In this document: positions 37,545-47,636 of the stretch, piece by piece
How the letters are laid out: every line of letters starts with the position of its first letter
Numbering within the stretch: position 1 is the first letter of the stretch
Source of the DNA: an endosymbiont of Galathealinum brachiosum
Lineage (GTDB): Bacteria; Pseudomonadota; Gammaproteobacteria; SZUA-229
Reading direction: 5' to 3'
Assembly: GCA_003349885.1 (NCBI GenBank)
Contig: QFXC01000007.1
Location: 135,475-199,474 of the forward strand
Length of the DNA stretch: 64,000 bases
Made by a program: the position numbers and the translations under genes
The notes under the pieces: generated by a model
Databases searched by the model: none
Told to the model about the DNA's origin: nothing
Seen by the model: the letters and a program-made list of their open reading frames with translations, nothing else

Positions 37545-39545
37545 TTAAGCTTCAAGTGATAATACCTTCAACTGGTTTATTTTATCTCTCACAGCGGCGG
37601 CCTCTTCAAACTCCAGATCCTGCGCATGTTTGAACATCTGCTTTTCCAGACTGTCCATTTCTTTACTAATATCTTTCATCGACATATGCGCATAATTTTC
37701 CTGCTGCTCCGCCACTTTTAACATTTCCTTCTGGTGACGCTGATCATAACCAACACCCATCACATCGAGGATTGTCTTTTTAATACCCGTAGGCGTAATA
37801 CCATGTTTTTTATTATGCGCTTTCTGTTTTACCCGACGACGCTCTGTTTCACCTATCGCCCTTTCCATTGAGCCGGTAATTCTGTCCGCATATAAAATCG
37901 CCCGACCATTCAAATTTCTGGCCGCACGCCCCATGGTTTGAATTAATGATCTATCCGAACGTAGAAAACCTTCCTTATCCGCATCAAGTATTGCTACCAG
38001 TGAAACTTCCGGTATATCCAGGCCTTCTCGTAACAGGTTAATACCCACTAAAACATCAAACTCACCTAACCGTAAATCACGAATAATTTCCATACGTTCA
38101 ACCGTGTCTACATCAGAATGCAGGTACCTTACCCTTACGCCATGTTCAGTCAGATAATCAGTTAAGTCTTCTGACATGCGTTTAGTTAATGTTGTAATTA
38201 AAACTCTTTCATTTTTAGGCGCACGAATATTAATTTCAGACAACACATCATCAACCTGCGTTGCAACCGGTCGAATTTCAACTTTGGGATCAAGCAGGCC
38301 GGTAGGTCTTACCACCTGCTCCGCCACCTGATCTGAATGCTCTGTTTCATAAGGGCCAGGAGTAGCTGAAACATAAACAGTCTGTGGACGAATCGCCTCA
38401 AACTCTTCAAATTTCATAGGGCGATTATCTAACGCCGAGGGTAAACGAAAACCAAAATTAACCAGGTTCTCCTTACGCGATCTATCACCTTTATACATTG
38501 CACCTAACTGTGGGATGGTCACATGGCTTTCATCCACAATCAATAAAGCGTTATCCTGCAAATAATCATATAAACACGGGGGAGCCTGTCCCGGATTTCG
38601 CCCGGACAAATAACGTGAGTAGTTTTCTATACCATTGCAATAACCCAGCTCCCGCATCATTTCCAGATCAAACATAGTGCGCTGCTCAAGGCGCTGGGCT
38701 TCCACCAGTTTATTATTATCTCGAAGCTGCTCAAGGCGCTCTTTTAACTCGACTTTAATATGATCAATCGCTTCATGAATAACATGCTTGGGAGTTACAT
38801 AGTGAGATTTAGGGTATATCGTTAATCGTGAAACTTTACGTAACACTTCACCGGTTAACGGATCAAAGAAACTCAGTTGTTCAACTTCATCATCGAACAT
38901 TTCAATACGCACCGCTTCATACTCGGATTCAGCCGGATGAATATCAATGACCTCACCTCGCACCCTGTAATTAGCACGCCCCAGTTCCATATCATTACGG
39001 GTATATTGCATTTCCGCCAGACGACGCAAAATATCCCGCTGATTAATCATGTCACCTTTCACAAGGTGCAACATCATCGACAGGTAAGATTCCGGATCTC
39101 CCAGGCCATAAATAGATGATACCGAGGCGATAATAATTGTGTCCTGACGTTCCAGCAAAGCCTTAGTTGCTGAAAGACGCATTTGTTCAATATGCTCGTT
39201 TATCGATGCATCTTTTTCAATGAACGTATCACTGGCAACCACATAAGCTTCAGGCTGATAGTAATCATAATAAGAAACAAAATATTCCACCGAATTATGG
39301 GGAAACAGCTCTTTCATCTCTCCATATAATTGGGCCGCTAATGTTTTATTAGGGGCGAGAATCATCGCGGGACGTTGAGACTGCTGAATAACATTCGCGA
39401 TGGTGAACGTTTTACCTGAACCCGTCACCCCTAAAAGGGTTTGATTTAACAATCCATCATCCAGACCAGACAACAACTTTTTAATCGCGGTTGGCTGATC
39501 TCCAGCAGGTATTTTGTCTGTTTCTAATTGAAATTCTTTTGACAT
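37545..39545 (-). CDS. uvrB: excinuclease ABC subunit B
   Basis: 666 residues, normal length. Walker [16 protein letters not shown], the beta-hairpin region ([11 protein letters not shown]), [17 protein letters not shown], helicase motifs V/VI ([29 protein letters not shown]) and a C-terminal UVR domain (about 630-660, [20 protein letters not shown]). It is the damage-verifying subunit of nucleotide excision repair. Divergent from the aminotransferase gene. Confidence 0.98.
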   Translation of the reverse strand: MSKEFQLETDKIPAGDQPTAIKKLLSGLDDGLLNQTLLGVTGSGKTFTIANVIQQSQRPAMILAPNKTLAAQLYGEMKELFPHNSVEYFVSYYDYYQPEAYVVASDTFIEKDASINEHIEQMRLSATKALLERQDTIIIASVSSIYGLGDPESYLSMMLHLVKGDMINQRDILRRLAEMQYTRNDMELGRANYRVRGEVIDIHPAESEYEAVRIEMFDDEVEQLSFFDPLTGEVLRKVSRLTIYPKSHYVTPKHVIHEAIDHIKVELKERLEQLRDNNKLVEAQRLEQRTMFDLEMMRELGYCNGIENYSRYLSGRNPGQAPPCLYDYLQDNALLIVDESHVTIPQLGAMYKGDRSRKENLVNFGFRLPSALDNRPMKFEEFEAIRPQTVYVSATPGPYETEHSDQVAEQVVRPTGLLDPKVEIRPVATQVDDVLSEINIRAPKNERVLITTLTKRMSEDLTDYLTEHGVRVRYLHSDVDTVERMEIIRDLRLGEFDVLVGINLLREGLDIPEVSLVAILDADKEGFLRSDRSLIQTMGRAARNLNGRAILYADRITGSMERAIGETERRRVKQKAHNKKHGITPTGIKKTILDVMGVGYDQRHQKEMLKVAEQQENYAHMSMKDISKEMDSLEKQMFKHAQDLEFEEAAAVRDKINQLKVLSLEA

Positions 39546-39681
39546 GATAAAAAACTTAAAAAAAACTAAAAAAAACTAAAAAAAATGCGTATTCCTACCC
39601 TTTGGGATAGGACAAACACAAGCAACATTGTTTATACTCCTGTTATTAATAAAAATAACCAATCAAACAGGGTAACCCGCT

Positions 39682-40860
39682 TTGGCACAAGCATCCAACC
39701 GAATACAAAAAGTTAAACCTTCACCTACTCTAGCCGTAACAGCACTGGCTCAACAATTACGAGCAGAAGGCAAAGATGTTATTGGCCTTGCTGCAGGTGA
39801 ACCTGATTTCTCTACACCTGATCATGTAAAACAGGCCGCAATAGAAGCCATTAACAACAACCAGACCAAATATACGGCAGTTGATGGCATGCCCAGCCTC
39901 AAGCAGGCCATTATAAACAAATTTTCAGAAGATAACGGTTTAAACTACAAAGCAGATCAGGTACTGGTGTCCTGTGGTGGTAAACAAAGTTTCTTCAATA
40001 TGGCTCAGGCTCTGTTAAACCCGGGCGATGAAGTTATTATTCCCGCACCCTACTGGGTTTCATACCCTGATATGGTTTTACTGGCAGATGCCGAACCCAT
40101 CATCGTACAGGGTGACCAGTCTCAGGGATTTAAAATCACCCCTGAACAACTAAAAGCAGCTATCACAGATAAAACACGCCTGTTTGTAATCAATAGCCCC
40201 TCTAACCCATCCGGTAAGTCATATTCAATGGATGAGTTAAAAGCACTAGGCGGCGTATTACTGCAACATCCAGACATCATCATTGCAACCGATGATATGT
40301 ATGAAAAGATCCTCTGGACAGATGAAGCTTTCTGCAACATCGTGAATGCCTGCCCTGAGCTCTATGACCGTACTGTCGTACTAAATGGCGTGTCTAAGGC
40401 TTATGCTATGACTGGCTGGCGTATAGGTTACGCAGCAGGCCCTGCTGACCTGATCAAGAACATGAAGAAGATTCAGTCACAGAGCACATCAAACCCGACA
40501 TCAATCTCTCAGGTAGCCGCTCAGGCCGCACTTGAAGGCGACCAGTCGCGTTTAACTGAAATGAATACCGCATTTAAAGAGCGTCATGACTTTGTTCTGG
40601 GTGAACTCAATAAAATAGACGGTGTTGAAAGCATCGCCAGTGATGGCACTTTTTATATATTTCCTGACTTCAGCAAAGTCATAGAAAAAATGGGCATAGA
40701 AGACGATGTAAAGCTGGCTGAAAGAATACTTGCAGAAGCTGAAGTCGCTCTCGTTCCTGGTTCTGCATTTGGAAGCCCGGGGCATATGCGCATCTCTTTT
40801 GCTACTGATATGGGCAGTTTAGAGAAAGCCCTTGAAAGAATTAAGAAATTTGTTGGATAA
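39682..40860 (+). CDS. aspartate/prephenate-type aminotransferase, TTG start
   Basis: 392 residues, fold-type I PLP enzyme of the aspartate aminotransferase class (subgroup I-beta/gamma). GLAAGEPDFSTPDHV at the N-terminus, the Tyr and Asn region PAPYWVSYPDMV, INSPSNPSGKSYS, and the PLP Lys in NGVSKAYAMTGWRIGYAAGP are visible. It transfers amino groups between aspartate and 2-oxoglutarate; some members also use prephenate. The start is TTG at 39682, with AGGG about 10 bases upstream and no in-frame ATG nearby. Confidence 0.92.
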   Translation: MAQASNRIQKVKPSPTLAVTALAQQLRAEGKDVIGLAAGEPDFSTPDHVKQAAIEAINNNQTKYTAVDGMPSLKQAIINKFSEDNGLNYKADQVLVSCGGKQSFFNMAQALLNPGDEVIIPAPYWVSYPDMVLLADAEPIIVQGDQSQGFKITPEQLKAAITDKTRLFVINSPSNPSGKSYSMDELKALGGVLLQHPDIIIATDDMYEKILWTDEAFCNIVNACPELYDRTVVLNGVSKAYAMTGWRIGYAAGPADLIKNMKKIQSQSTSNPTSISQVAAQAALEGDQSRLTEMNTAFKERHDFVLGELNKIDGVESIASDGTFYIFPDFSKVIEKMGIEDDVKLAERILAEAEVALVPGSAFGSPGHMRISFATDMGSLEKALERIKKFVG

Positions 40861-40874
40861 TCAGTAAATTAGTG

Positions 40875-40903
40875 TTGACCGACAAGGGGTGAGTCAGTAA
40901 TAT
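40875..40903 (+). promoter_or_regulatory. promoter of tRNA-Asn
   Basis: TTGACC (40875-40880), 17 bases, TAATAT (40898-40903), followed by AGCGCCCC, a GC-rich discriminator. The tRNA begins about 57 bases downstream. Confidence 0.75.
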
Positions 40904-40960
40904 AGCGCCCCTCGAAACGACATGTTTTGAACAGCAATAACATTGCAAAATCTTTACCAT

Positions 40961-41036
40961 TCCCTGATAGCTCAGTTGGTAGAGCAACGGACTGTTAATC
41001 CGTTTGTCCCTGGTTCGAGTCCAGGTCGGGGAGCCA
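40961..41036 (+). tRNA. tRNA-Asn (GTT)
   Basis: Acceptor TCCCTGA/TCGGGGA, D-arm GCTC/GAGC, anticodon stem CGGAC...TCCG with GTT anticodon, T-arm CCTGG-TTCGAGT-CCAGG, encoded GCCA. Confidence 0.96.
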
Positions 41037-41043
41037 AATTCTA

Positions 41044-41081
41044 AAAAGGGCCGGTTAACTCAGTTAACCGGCCCTTTTTTA
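41044..41081 (+). terminator. terminator of tRNA-Asn
   Basis: AAAAAGGGCCGGTTAACT, CAG loop region, AGTTAACCGGCCC then TTTTTT: a perfect 15-bp stem with T-run. Confidence 0.92.
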
Positions 41082-41587
41082 TTCTCTAACTATTTCTGAA
41101 TCAGTCTGAAACCACAATAGACTAAAATCAGAGTAGTACCAAAATCATTACATATCACCACCAGAACTACCATCTGCTCCAAGAGTCCAGCTGAATAATA
41201 TAACCCTCAACATAATTTGGTATGGCCAGAACCAGAAGACACAATACTAACAATTTTCATACTGTATCTATGTGATAATAAAAGTACGGACTTCTTTCGA
41301 CCCAATATAGATATGCTCACCATCAGAAAGCACTCCAAAATGATGCACCTCCATTAAGCTTGCATCCCTGTTAACTCGAACATCGAATTACCACTCTAGA
41401 TTTAAGTTAACTTTACACTTTTTTAAAATATCACACGCTAAAAATAATAGCTTTCGCTATACCTTCAATGAGTAAGCCACATGATGAAACACCGGTATTA
41501 TGTCCAAACCTGGCAATATGGTATGACATATCATTTTATCAGTTAAAATCGGACATAAAATACCCTCTATTTATAACCAAATAAGAT
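41082..41587. other. intergenic region, no gene seen
   Basis: About 500 AT-rich bases after the tRNA-Asn terminator. No open frame, hairpin or repeat I could support. Confidence 0.4.
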
Positions 41588-41788
41588 CTATTCAATTTTT
41601 AACGCTGGCATTTCAGCCCAGTGCGTTGGCTTAAATCCACAGAAGAAATCACCATCAATATAAAAAGTCTGTACACAGTTCTGGTTTGTAAATATCGGCT
41701 CACCTAAAACCACTTTTAGCTTATACGCTATAACAGACTGATTATTCTCAGGCTGCTCATCTTGAATGCTTACGAATTTGTTTTGCAT
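41588..41788 (-). CDS. small DUF551-like protein
   Basis: 66 residues from the ATG at 41788, which has AAAGGG 8 bases upstream. FVSIQDEQPENNQSVIAYK at the front and FKPTHWAEMPALKI at the end match the pattern of DUF551 proteins (W-x-S-x-x-D-x-L-P-E ... THWMPLPE), which are frequent in phages and elements. Function unknown. The neighbour upstream on the same strand is another small hypothetical gene. Confidence 0.6.
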   Translation of the reverse strand: MQNKFVSIQDEQPENNQSVIAYKLKVVLGEPIFTNQNCVQTFYIDGDFFCGFKPTHWAEMPALKIE

Positions 41789-41857
41789 ATTAACCCTTTT
41801 ATTTAAGCGCACTAAACAGCACTTGATTAAAAATAATAATTTAAAAAGGGGATTGCT

Positions 41858-42208
41858 CTATGCAGGTGAAGGTTCAGGCGGGTGCAATTCATCCGGTTTT
41901 GATATGAAAGGAACAGATTTAATCTGATAAGGGGCAGACTGGATAGCCTGTATTGAAAAATCAACTAATATTGCGAGCTGAAATATTTTGCTCTTTTCAT
42001 CGTACTGATCGTTATAAGCATCAAGCTCATATTCCAGCGAGAAATCTTCATATTGCGTATCAGAGCTATCATTTTCTATATACAGGAATGCTTCATGCAA
42101 AGCTATTTCATAAGCGCCAACATAATGATAAGAATTAACAGCGCTTGAAAGCTGCATGCTCACCAGCACACTTAATACAACAAAATAACTAAACAGCTTT
42201 CGTAACAA
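41858..42208 (-). CDS. small exported acidic protein
   Basis: 116 residues. Signal peptide (LRKLFSYFVVLSVLVSMQLSSA). The mature part is acidic and tyrosine-rich (SLEYELDAYNDQYDEKSK), followed by a hydrophobic helix-like stretch (FQLAILVDFSIQAIQ) and a Pro-rich tail ending PPEPSPA. No family recognised. It resembles small exported proteins found in metal or exopolysaccharide contexts, but there is no partner here to support a role. Confidence 0.6.
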   Translation of the reverse strand: MLRKLFSYFVVLSVLVSMQLSSAVNSYHYVGAYEIALHEAFLYIENDSSDTQYEDFSLEYELDAYNDQYDEKSKIFQLAILVDFSIQAIQSAPYQIKSVPFISKPDELHPPEPSPA

Positions 42209-42534
42209 CTCTTAAGCCCTCAAACAACATTTCTAATAGTTATATAGTGGTACAAATCTGAAATAAATCAATAGCAAATAAAGAGATACTACTGTCTATA
42301 TATGTGTCATTTAGCACATATCAAATAATAAATGGCGCGTATTAAGCTCTTTTTAGCCTATGCATTAATTATTAATAATAAATGGATAATCTAAAAATAC
42401 GTTTATTAAAACTAACCCGTCAGAAAAGCCTGATATTCATGACCGGTTGTTTCACTGACTGTGATTCTATCAACAGGTATTACTACCAGCACCCCAAAGT
42501 GACCCATAGAGTGACCTAATCACGAATTACAGGC
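42209..42534. other. intergenic region, no gene seen
   Basis: About 325 AT-rich bases upstream of the small exported protein gene and downstream of the tRNA cluster; presumably carries the promoter of the former. No repeat or RNA feature recognised. Confidence 0.35.
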
Positions 42535-42566
42535 AAAAAAAAGCACCTACATTTCTGTAAGTGCTT
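42535..42566 (-). terminator. terminator of the Pro-Arg-His tRNA cluster
   Basis: Minus strand: AAGCACTTAC, AGAAAT loop, GTAGGTGCTT, then TTTTTT. One mismatch in a 10-bp stem. It lies just past tRNA-His. Confidence 0.82.
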
Positions 42567-42574
42567 GATTTATA

Positions 42575-42651
42575 TGGGGTGAATGATGGGACTCGAACCC
42601 ACGACATCCGGAATCACAATCCGGGGCTCTACCAACTGAGCTACACCCACC
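42575..42651 (-). tRNA. tRNA-His (GTG)
   Basis: Acceptor GGTGGGTG/CATTCACC with the extra 5' G typical of tRNA-His, anticodon stem CCGGA/TCCGG with GTG, T-arm GTGGG-TTCGAGT-CCCAT, encoded CCA. Confidence 0.95.
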
Positions 42652-42657
42652 ATAAAA

Positions 42658-42734
42658 TGGTACGCCTGACAGGACTCGAACCTGTTACCCTCGGCTTAGA
42701 AGGCCGATGCTCTATCCAGATGAGCTACAGGCGC
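42658..42734 (-). tRNA. tRNA-Arg (TCT)
   Basis: Acceptor GCGCCTG/CAGGCGT, anticodon stem CGGC...GCCG with loop CTTCTAA (TCT), T-arm ACAGG-TTCGAGT-CCTGT, encoded ACCA. Lies 6 bases from tRNA-His in the same transcript. Confidence 0.95.
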
Positions 42735-42794
42735 ATAAACAGATCTGTCCGATTCTAGCAGGACTTTGGTTGAACGATTATTAATTCTACTTCA

Positions 42795-42862
42795 ACCATG
42801 TAAAGCAATATCAAATAGCCGATAAAACTTCACACTTTTAATTTGGTCGGGGTAGAGAGATT
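42795..42862 (-). repeat. duplicated tRNA-Pro 3' end and downstream flank
   Basis: 42795-42862 repeats 42967-43034 with only three differences in 68 bases. The duplicated block contains the last 19 bases of tRNA-Pro(TGG), including CCA, and about 49 bases downstream of it. The rest of the second tRNA copy is absent. Confidence 0.88.
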
Positions 42863-42970
42863 ACAAAACACGTCCTGTGTTTTGCCCTTTCAGGGCCATG
42901 CTTCGCATGTTTAAAATCGCTCCAGGCGATTTTATCGAACTCTTATCGTTCAAATCTCTCTACTGGACCA
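42844..42970. other. multi-hairpin element with tRNA-like ends
   Basis: Outer arms TAGAGAGATT (42853-42862) and AATCTCTCTA (42953-42962) pair perfectly and extend through TGGTC/GACCA to the ends. Inside are four perfect hairpins in tandem: CAAAACAC/GTGTTTTG (42864-42884), GCCCT/AGGGC (42884-42896), CATGC/GCATG (42897-42909), AAAATCGC/GCGATTTT (42913-42933), then a weaker GAAC/GTTC. Both strands end in ACCA. It separates the tRNA-Pro 3'-end duplicate from the intact gene. It could be a tRNA-derived mobile repeat or a structured RNA. Confidence 0.7.
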
Positions 42971-43015
42971 TGCAAAGCAATATCGAATAGCCGATAAAAC
43001 CTCACACTTTTAATT

Positions 43016-43092
43016 TGGTCGGGGTAGAGAGATTCGAACTCCCGACATCCTGCTCCCAAAGCAGGCGCGCTACCAGACTGCGCTATACCCCG
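43016..43092 (-). tRNA. tRNA-Pro (TGG)
   Basis: Acceptor CGGGGTA/TACCCCG, D-arm GCGC/GCGC, anticodon stem CTGCT/AGCAG with loop TTGGGA-type (TGG), T-arm GGGAG-TTCGAAT-CTCTC, encoded ACCA. It is the first tRNA of the Pro-Arg-His cluster and is flanked on both sides by partial copies of itself. Confidence 0.95.
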
Positions 43093-43170
43093 ATATTTTT
43101 CAACTTAATCCCTGTTTGGCGATATGCTGTAAGCACCTGCACTTAATAAATTAAGAAGCAGGCTTCGCTT

Positions 43171-43198
43171 GACTGCGCTATACCCCGAACTTTTCAAC
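43171..43198 (-). pseudogene. 5' fragment of a second tRNA-Pro
   Basis: Minus strand: GTTGAAAAGTT then CGGGGTATAGCGCAGTC, the first 17 bases of tRNA-Pro(TGG), with the same GTTGAAAA leader that precedes the intact gene. The sequence then departs. It is a remnant of a tandem tRNA-Pro copy. Confidence 0.82.
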
Positions 43199-43435
43199 AC
43201 TCCTGTGTACCGAGTTGCAATTAAGCTATTACCCGTATTCGAATGTTACATACAAGTAGCAACAAACGAGGATGCGGATGTTACGCATTTACTCGATTCA
43301 GGTCAACTCCTACATACTGTAATTTATTAAAATACTTATCTTTTTTATGTCAACACCGCTTGTAGGGGATAGGCATTGCATGAGAAAATCCGCCTCACAA
43401 TTTTTCTCAAACCATTTACTGGATATTTTATAAGC

Positions 43436-44290
43436 ATGTCTGCACAAATAATAGATGGAAAACAGGTTGCTGCCGATCTACATGCAATGATTAAGCAACG
43501 CGTTGATAAACGTTTAAGTGCAGGTAAAAAGGCACCGGGGCTGGCTGTTGTATTGATTGGTGAAGATCCGGCTTCTCAGGTTTATGTACGCAATAAACGC
43601 CTTGCCTGCGAAAAAGCCGGCATTATATCCCGTGCTTATGATTTACCTGCTACCACCACTCAGCAAGAACTGGATGATCTGATCGATAAACTCAATGTCG
43701 ATGATGATATCCACGGCATCCTCGTTCAGTTTCCATTACCAGAAGGCCTGAATGAAGCAGCGGTTATTGAACGCATAAACGTTAAAAAAGACGTTGATGG
43801 TTTTCACCCCTTTAATCTGGGTCAACTGGCACAACGTGACCCGGGCTTACGACCCTGCACTCCCTACGGTGTAAAACTTTTACTGGATTCAGCAGGCGAG
43901 ATTTATAAAGGCCGTAATGCTGTTATTGTGGGCGCCTCAAACCATGTTGGCCGTCCGGCTATGCTTGAGATGTTACTTGCCGGTGCTACGGTCACTATTA
44001 CACACCGTTTCACCGCCGACTTAGAAGACCATGTTCGGCGCGCTGATATTGTTATTGTTGCAGTAGGTAAACCGGGTCTGGTTAAAGGCGAATGGATTAA
44101 AGATGGTGCTACCGTCATTGATGTCGGTATTAACCGTAAAGAAGACAACACACTTTGTGGTGATGTTGACTTTGATACAGCATCAAAACATGCCGCATGG
44201 ATTACCCCGGTACCCGGTGGGGTGGGGCCAATGACTGTTGCAGTATTATTACTCAATACGCTGGATGCTGCTGATAACCTTGATAGCTAA
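43436..44290 (+). CDS. folD: bifunctional methylene-THF dehydrogenase/cyclohydrolase
   Basis: 284 residues from the ATG at 43436 ([15 protein letters not shown]); the frame is open further upstream but family members start here. The catalytic Lys lies in [16 protein letters not shown], the [15 protein letters not shown] segment follows, and the NADP-binding part ends with [15 protein letters not shown]. It interconverts methylene-, methenyl- and 10-formyl-tetrahydrofolate. No neighbour of the folate pathway is present. Confidence 0.96.
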   Translation: MSAQIIDGKQVAADLHAMIKQRVDKRLSAGKKAPGLAVVLIGEDPASQVYVRNKRLACEKAGIISRAYDLPATTTQQELDDLIDKLNVDDDIHGILVQFPLPEGLNEAAVIERINVKKDVDGFHPFNLGQLAQRDPGLRPCTPYGVKLLLDSAGEIYKGRNAVIVGASNHVGRPAMLEMLLAGATVTITHRFTADLEDHVRRADIVIVAVGKPGLVKGEWIKDGATVIDVGINRKEDNTLCGDVDFDTASKHAAWITPVPGGVGPMTVAVLLLNTLDAADNLDS

Positions 44291-44442
44291 TTTTACCAGG
44301 CTTCACACCAATTTGTATTTTTAGCACTTCTGATCACCAACTAAAGCAAATTTCTACCATTTATAGGGGTTAACTTCAGCTGGCGATGGGTATGCTACAC
44401 TTTATAACAATAAAATAACCAAGCCGTTCTCTTTAAATACTT

Positions 44443-46419
44443 ATGCATGACGCCCTCAGCGATACAATAATATTACTGGCTATTTCTGTTGTTGCCGTTG
44501 CCTTCTTCAGGCGTATAAAACTCCCTGCTATTCTAGCTTATCTAACCGTAGGCATCTGTCTGGGGCCACACGCAGCTAACCTTGTACAAAGCTCTGATAC
44601 CCTGCATTTTCTCGCTGAAGTAGGAATTGCTTTTCTGCTATTCAGCCTTGGGCTTGAATTTTCATTAAATAAACTGATAGCCAATCGCCGCTCCGTCGCC
44701 GGGCTTGGCAGCGCTCAGGTAACCCTTACCTTACTTATCGCCGGTTTAAGTGCCTGGTTACTGGGTTCAAGCAGAGAGACCGCTTTTGTGATTGGCTGCG
44801 TCATCGCCCTCTCCTCTACTGCAATTGTTATCAAACAACTCGGCGAACAATTAGAAACTGATTCACGCCATGGCGTCACTTCAATTTCCATATTATTATT
44901 TCAGGATATTGCTGTCGTTCCGATGCTCGTTATCATCCCAGCCATTGCCGGCGAACATGAAACTCCATTCCTGGTTGAGCTTTTTTATAGTTTTGCCACA
45001 GGTGTTGGCGTAACGATTGTTATGCTTGCAATCGGTCGCTGGTTACTACGCCCATTATTTCACGAAGTTGCCTCTGCACATTCGGCTGAATTATTCACCC
45101 TGACTGTTTTACTGATTGCTTTACTTTCTGCGTGGGCTACCGAACTTGCTGGCTTATCTATGGCACTGGGAGCATTTCTTGCGGGCATGATGTTAAGTGA
45201 AACTGAATTCAAACATCAAATAGAAAATGATATACGCCCCTTCCGTGATATTTTTCTCGGTCTGTTTTTCATCACTGTCGGCATGATGTTAGATTTAAAT
45301 AGCCTGATGGAAATTATTCACTGGGCCATACTGGTTGCGATTGCCATTATCGTTGGTAAAACACTGCTTATTGTAGTGTTAAGTAAACGTATCGTCGGCA
45401 CTTCTACGGGAGTAGCTCTGAGAACCGGTGTCGTACTCAGTCAATGTGGTGAATTTGGTTTCGCTATCATGGCTCTGGCCGTGAGTTTTAATTTATTACC
45501 CGAAACAGAATCACAGATATTGTTAACGTCTATCATACTTACCATGATTGCCACTCCATTTTTAGTAAAATATAATGGTTTAATTGCGAAAAAATTTACC
45601 GGTAGTTATATACAAAGCCGAGAAGAATTAAAAAATGCCATATCCTCAGACACGAGTAATATGGACAAACATGTCATTATTTGTGGTTTTGGTCGAATAG
45701 GACAAAACATAGCAAAAATACTCGATGCCGAAGGTTTTAAGTATTTTGCACTTGATTACAATGTCGAACTGATTACGCATGCGGCAAAAGCTGGTTACAA
45801 AGTGTCTTTTGGTGACTCAACTCACCGTGAGATTCTAAAAGCTGCAGGAATTGAACGTGCCGCTATTCTAGTAATTTGTCATGATAATGTTGGCTCTGCA
45901 GAAAAAACATTAAGGCAGGCAAAAGCAATCAATGATGAAGTTCCAATATTAGTCAGAACAAAAGATGATACTTATTACGAAAAATTAAACGAAGCGGGTG
46001 CAACTGAAGTCATACCGGAAAGTCTGGAGTCCAGCTTAATGATGGCTTCTCATGTATTATCAATACTCGGCATTCCGGTTTCTAAAATTGTTCGTCGTGT
46101 TCAGGAAATGCGTAATAATAAATATGCAACTATGCGTGAATTTTTTCATAGTGATGAAGTGGACAGTCTGGAACTACCGAATGATGTACGCAAACGATTA
46201 AGTAGTTACACCCTCGAACAGGGTGCATTTGCCATTGGTAAAACAATACATGATTTACAGCTTCAGTCAAAAGGCATTACATTACATAAAAACCGTAAAG
46301 ATGACTCTACTGTTGTTCCGCCAAACTCTGATAAAGAATTAAAGCAGGGGGATGTGCTGGTTTTATTTGGCACACCTGAGGATTTAGAGCATATTGAAGG
46401 TTATTTATTAAATGGCTAA
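44443..46419 (+). CDS. Kef-type K+/H+ antiporter with TrkA-N and TrkA-C domains
   Basis: 658 residues. An N-terminal CPA2 antiporter domain of about 12 membrane helices (1-385; LPAILAYLTVGICLGP, GIAFLLFSLGLEFS, FQDIAVVPMLVI) is followed by a cytoplasmic Rossmann TrkA-N domain (about 410-530, VIICGFGRIGQNIAKIL, FGDSTHREILKAAG) and a TrkA-C domain (about 570-655). It is a monovalent-cation/proton exchanger, most like KefB/KefC or YbaL. The glutathione-sensing role of Kef cannot be confirmed from sequence. Confidence 0.93.
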   Translation: MHDALSDTIILLAISVVAVAFFRRIKLPAILAYLTVGICLGPHAANLVQSSDTLHFLAEVGIAFLLFSLGLEFSLNKLIANRRSVAGLGSAQVTLTLLIAGLSAWLLGSSRETAFVIGCVIALSSTAIVIKQLGEQLETDSRHGVTSISILLFQDIAVVPMLVIIPAIAGEHETPFLVELFYSFATGVGVTIVMLAIGRWLLRPLFHEVASAHSAELFTLTVLLIALLSAWATELAGLSMALGAFLAGMMLSETEFKHQIENDIRPFRDIFLGLFFITVGMMLDLNSLMEIIHWAILVAIAIIVGKTLLIVVLSKRIVGTSTGVALRTGVVLSQCGEFGFAIMALAVSFNLLPETESQILLTSIILTMIATPFLVKYNGLIAKKFTGSYIQSREELKNAISSDTSNMDKHVIICGFGRIGQNIAKILDAEGFKYFALDYNVELITHAAKAGYKVSFGDSTHREILKAAGIERAAILVICHDNVGSAEKTLRQAKAINDEVPILVRTKDDTYYEKLNEAGATEVIPESLESSLMMASHVLSILGIPVSKIVRRVQEMRNNKYATMREFFHSDEVDSLELPNDVRKRLSSYTLEQGAFAIGKTIHDLQLQSKGITLHKNRKDDSTVVPPNSDKELKQGDVLVLFGTPEDLEHIEGYLLNG

Positions 46420-46484
46420 CTAAACCTTCACTCCTTACTTTCAGTTACATTAATTAAAAAATCACACATTAGAAAATAATTTAT

Positions 46485-47480
46485 ATGATTTCAAAAAGCA
46501 CACTTCAGAAAGCCTCTGATAAAAACATTATTAACAAAGACCAGATAGAACCACTCTACCAGTTCATTGTAAACGAACAATCTAAAGATTATTCTGAAAA
46601 CAAAGAAGAGCCATTAAAATTTATTCGTAGTTTTGGCGATGTATTTATCGCTCTCGGCATTATATTATTAGTTGTATCTATTAACATGACATCACTATCC
46701 GGTTATTATTATCTGTTACCGGCTGCCGGTTTTATTGTTATAGCTGAATGGCTGGTGCGTGTTCGTCGTCTTGCTCTGCCCGGCATGGTTATATTACTTT
46801 CCATTTTATTTTTCATAAACAAGGCTTTTTCATTCGACAACGAAAATGCAACCGTTCTTGGCCTGAGTGTAATAAGCCTAAGCAGCCTGTTGTTCTATTT
46901 ACGATACAAAATGCCTTTCAGTCTACTGCCCCTTGCAGGCAGCCTGGTAAGTATGACAATTATTCAAATAGGGATGGATGCATTAAAAAATCCAGTCATA
47001 TTTATGCTGCTAGGTTTAATTACTTTTAGCATTGCCATGTGGTTTGATTCACGAGATACCAAAAGGCAATCACACCTTAGTGACAGTGCTTTCTGGTTAC
47101 ACCTGCTAGCCGCACCTCTCATTGTTCATGGTGCAATGTTATCTATGATCTCCAGCGAACAGGTGTGGGTGCAATCATTTAGTAATGACATTTTAATGAT
47201 AATCTTTTTTGCCTGTTTTTTTCTTATCGCGCTGTTTGTCGATCGTAGAGCCATGCTGGTATCAACTCAACTATATGCCATATACGCACTTACCCAGTTA
47301 TTACAAAGTGACTTTATTGGTTCACAGAATGTAATGATATATGTATTAATGGCACTAGGTATGTTCGTGATATTTTTTGGTACTTACTGGTATAAAACGA
47401 GACATATTGTTTTTGGGATTTTATCGGGCAGCAAAGTTAGCCAGTATGTACCCGATTTTGAAATACAGGATACGAAGTAA
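46485..47480 (+). CDS. polytopic membrane protein of unknown function
   Basis: 331 residues. A 50-residue N-terminal cytoplasmic part (KSTLQKASDKNIINKDQIEPL) is followed by about ten closely spaced membrane helices in the remainder, with short loops and a WYKTRHIVFG end. It has the feel of DUF2157/DUF4401 membrane proteins but I am not certain. It lies 65 bases after the antiporter and may be in its transcript. Confidence 0.65.
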   Translation: MISKSTLQKASDKNIINKDQIEPLYQFIVNEQSKDYSENKEEPLKFIRSFGDVFIALGIILLVVSINMTSLSGYYYLLPAAGFIVIAEWLVRVRRLALPGMVILLSILFFINKAFSFDNENATVLGLSVISLSSLLFYLRYKMPFSLLPLAGSLVSMTIIQIGMDALKNPVIFMLLGLITFSIAMWFDSRDTKRQSHLSDSAFWLHLLAAPLIVHGAMLSMISSEQVWVQSFSNDILMIIFFACFFLIALFVDRRAMLVSTQLYAIYALTQLLQSDFIGSQNVMIYVLMALGMFVIFFGTYWYKTRHIVFGILSGSKVSQYVPDFEIQDTK

Positions 47481-47636
47481 AGTCTTTAGTCTACAATATT
47501 AGATTTTTTATTCTGGGGTTAGCAAAGAATTTAGCACCATGTTCTATCTGGTTTATTACCACAACAGATCCTTCGCTTTCATTCAGTATGACAGCTTTAA
47601 CTTAAAACTAATAACAAACGACTTACGACTATGTCG

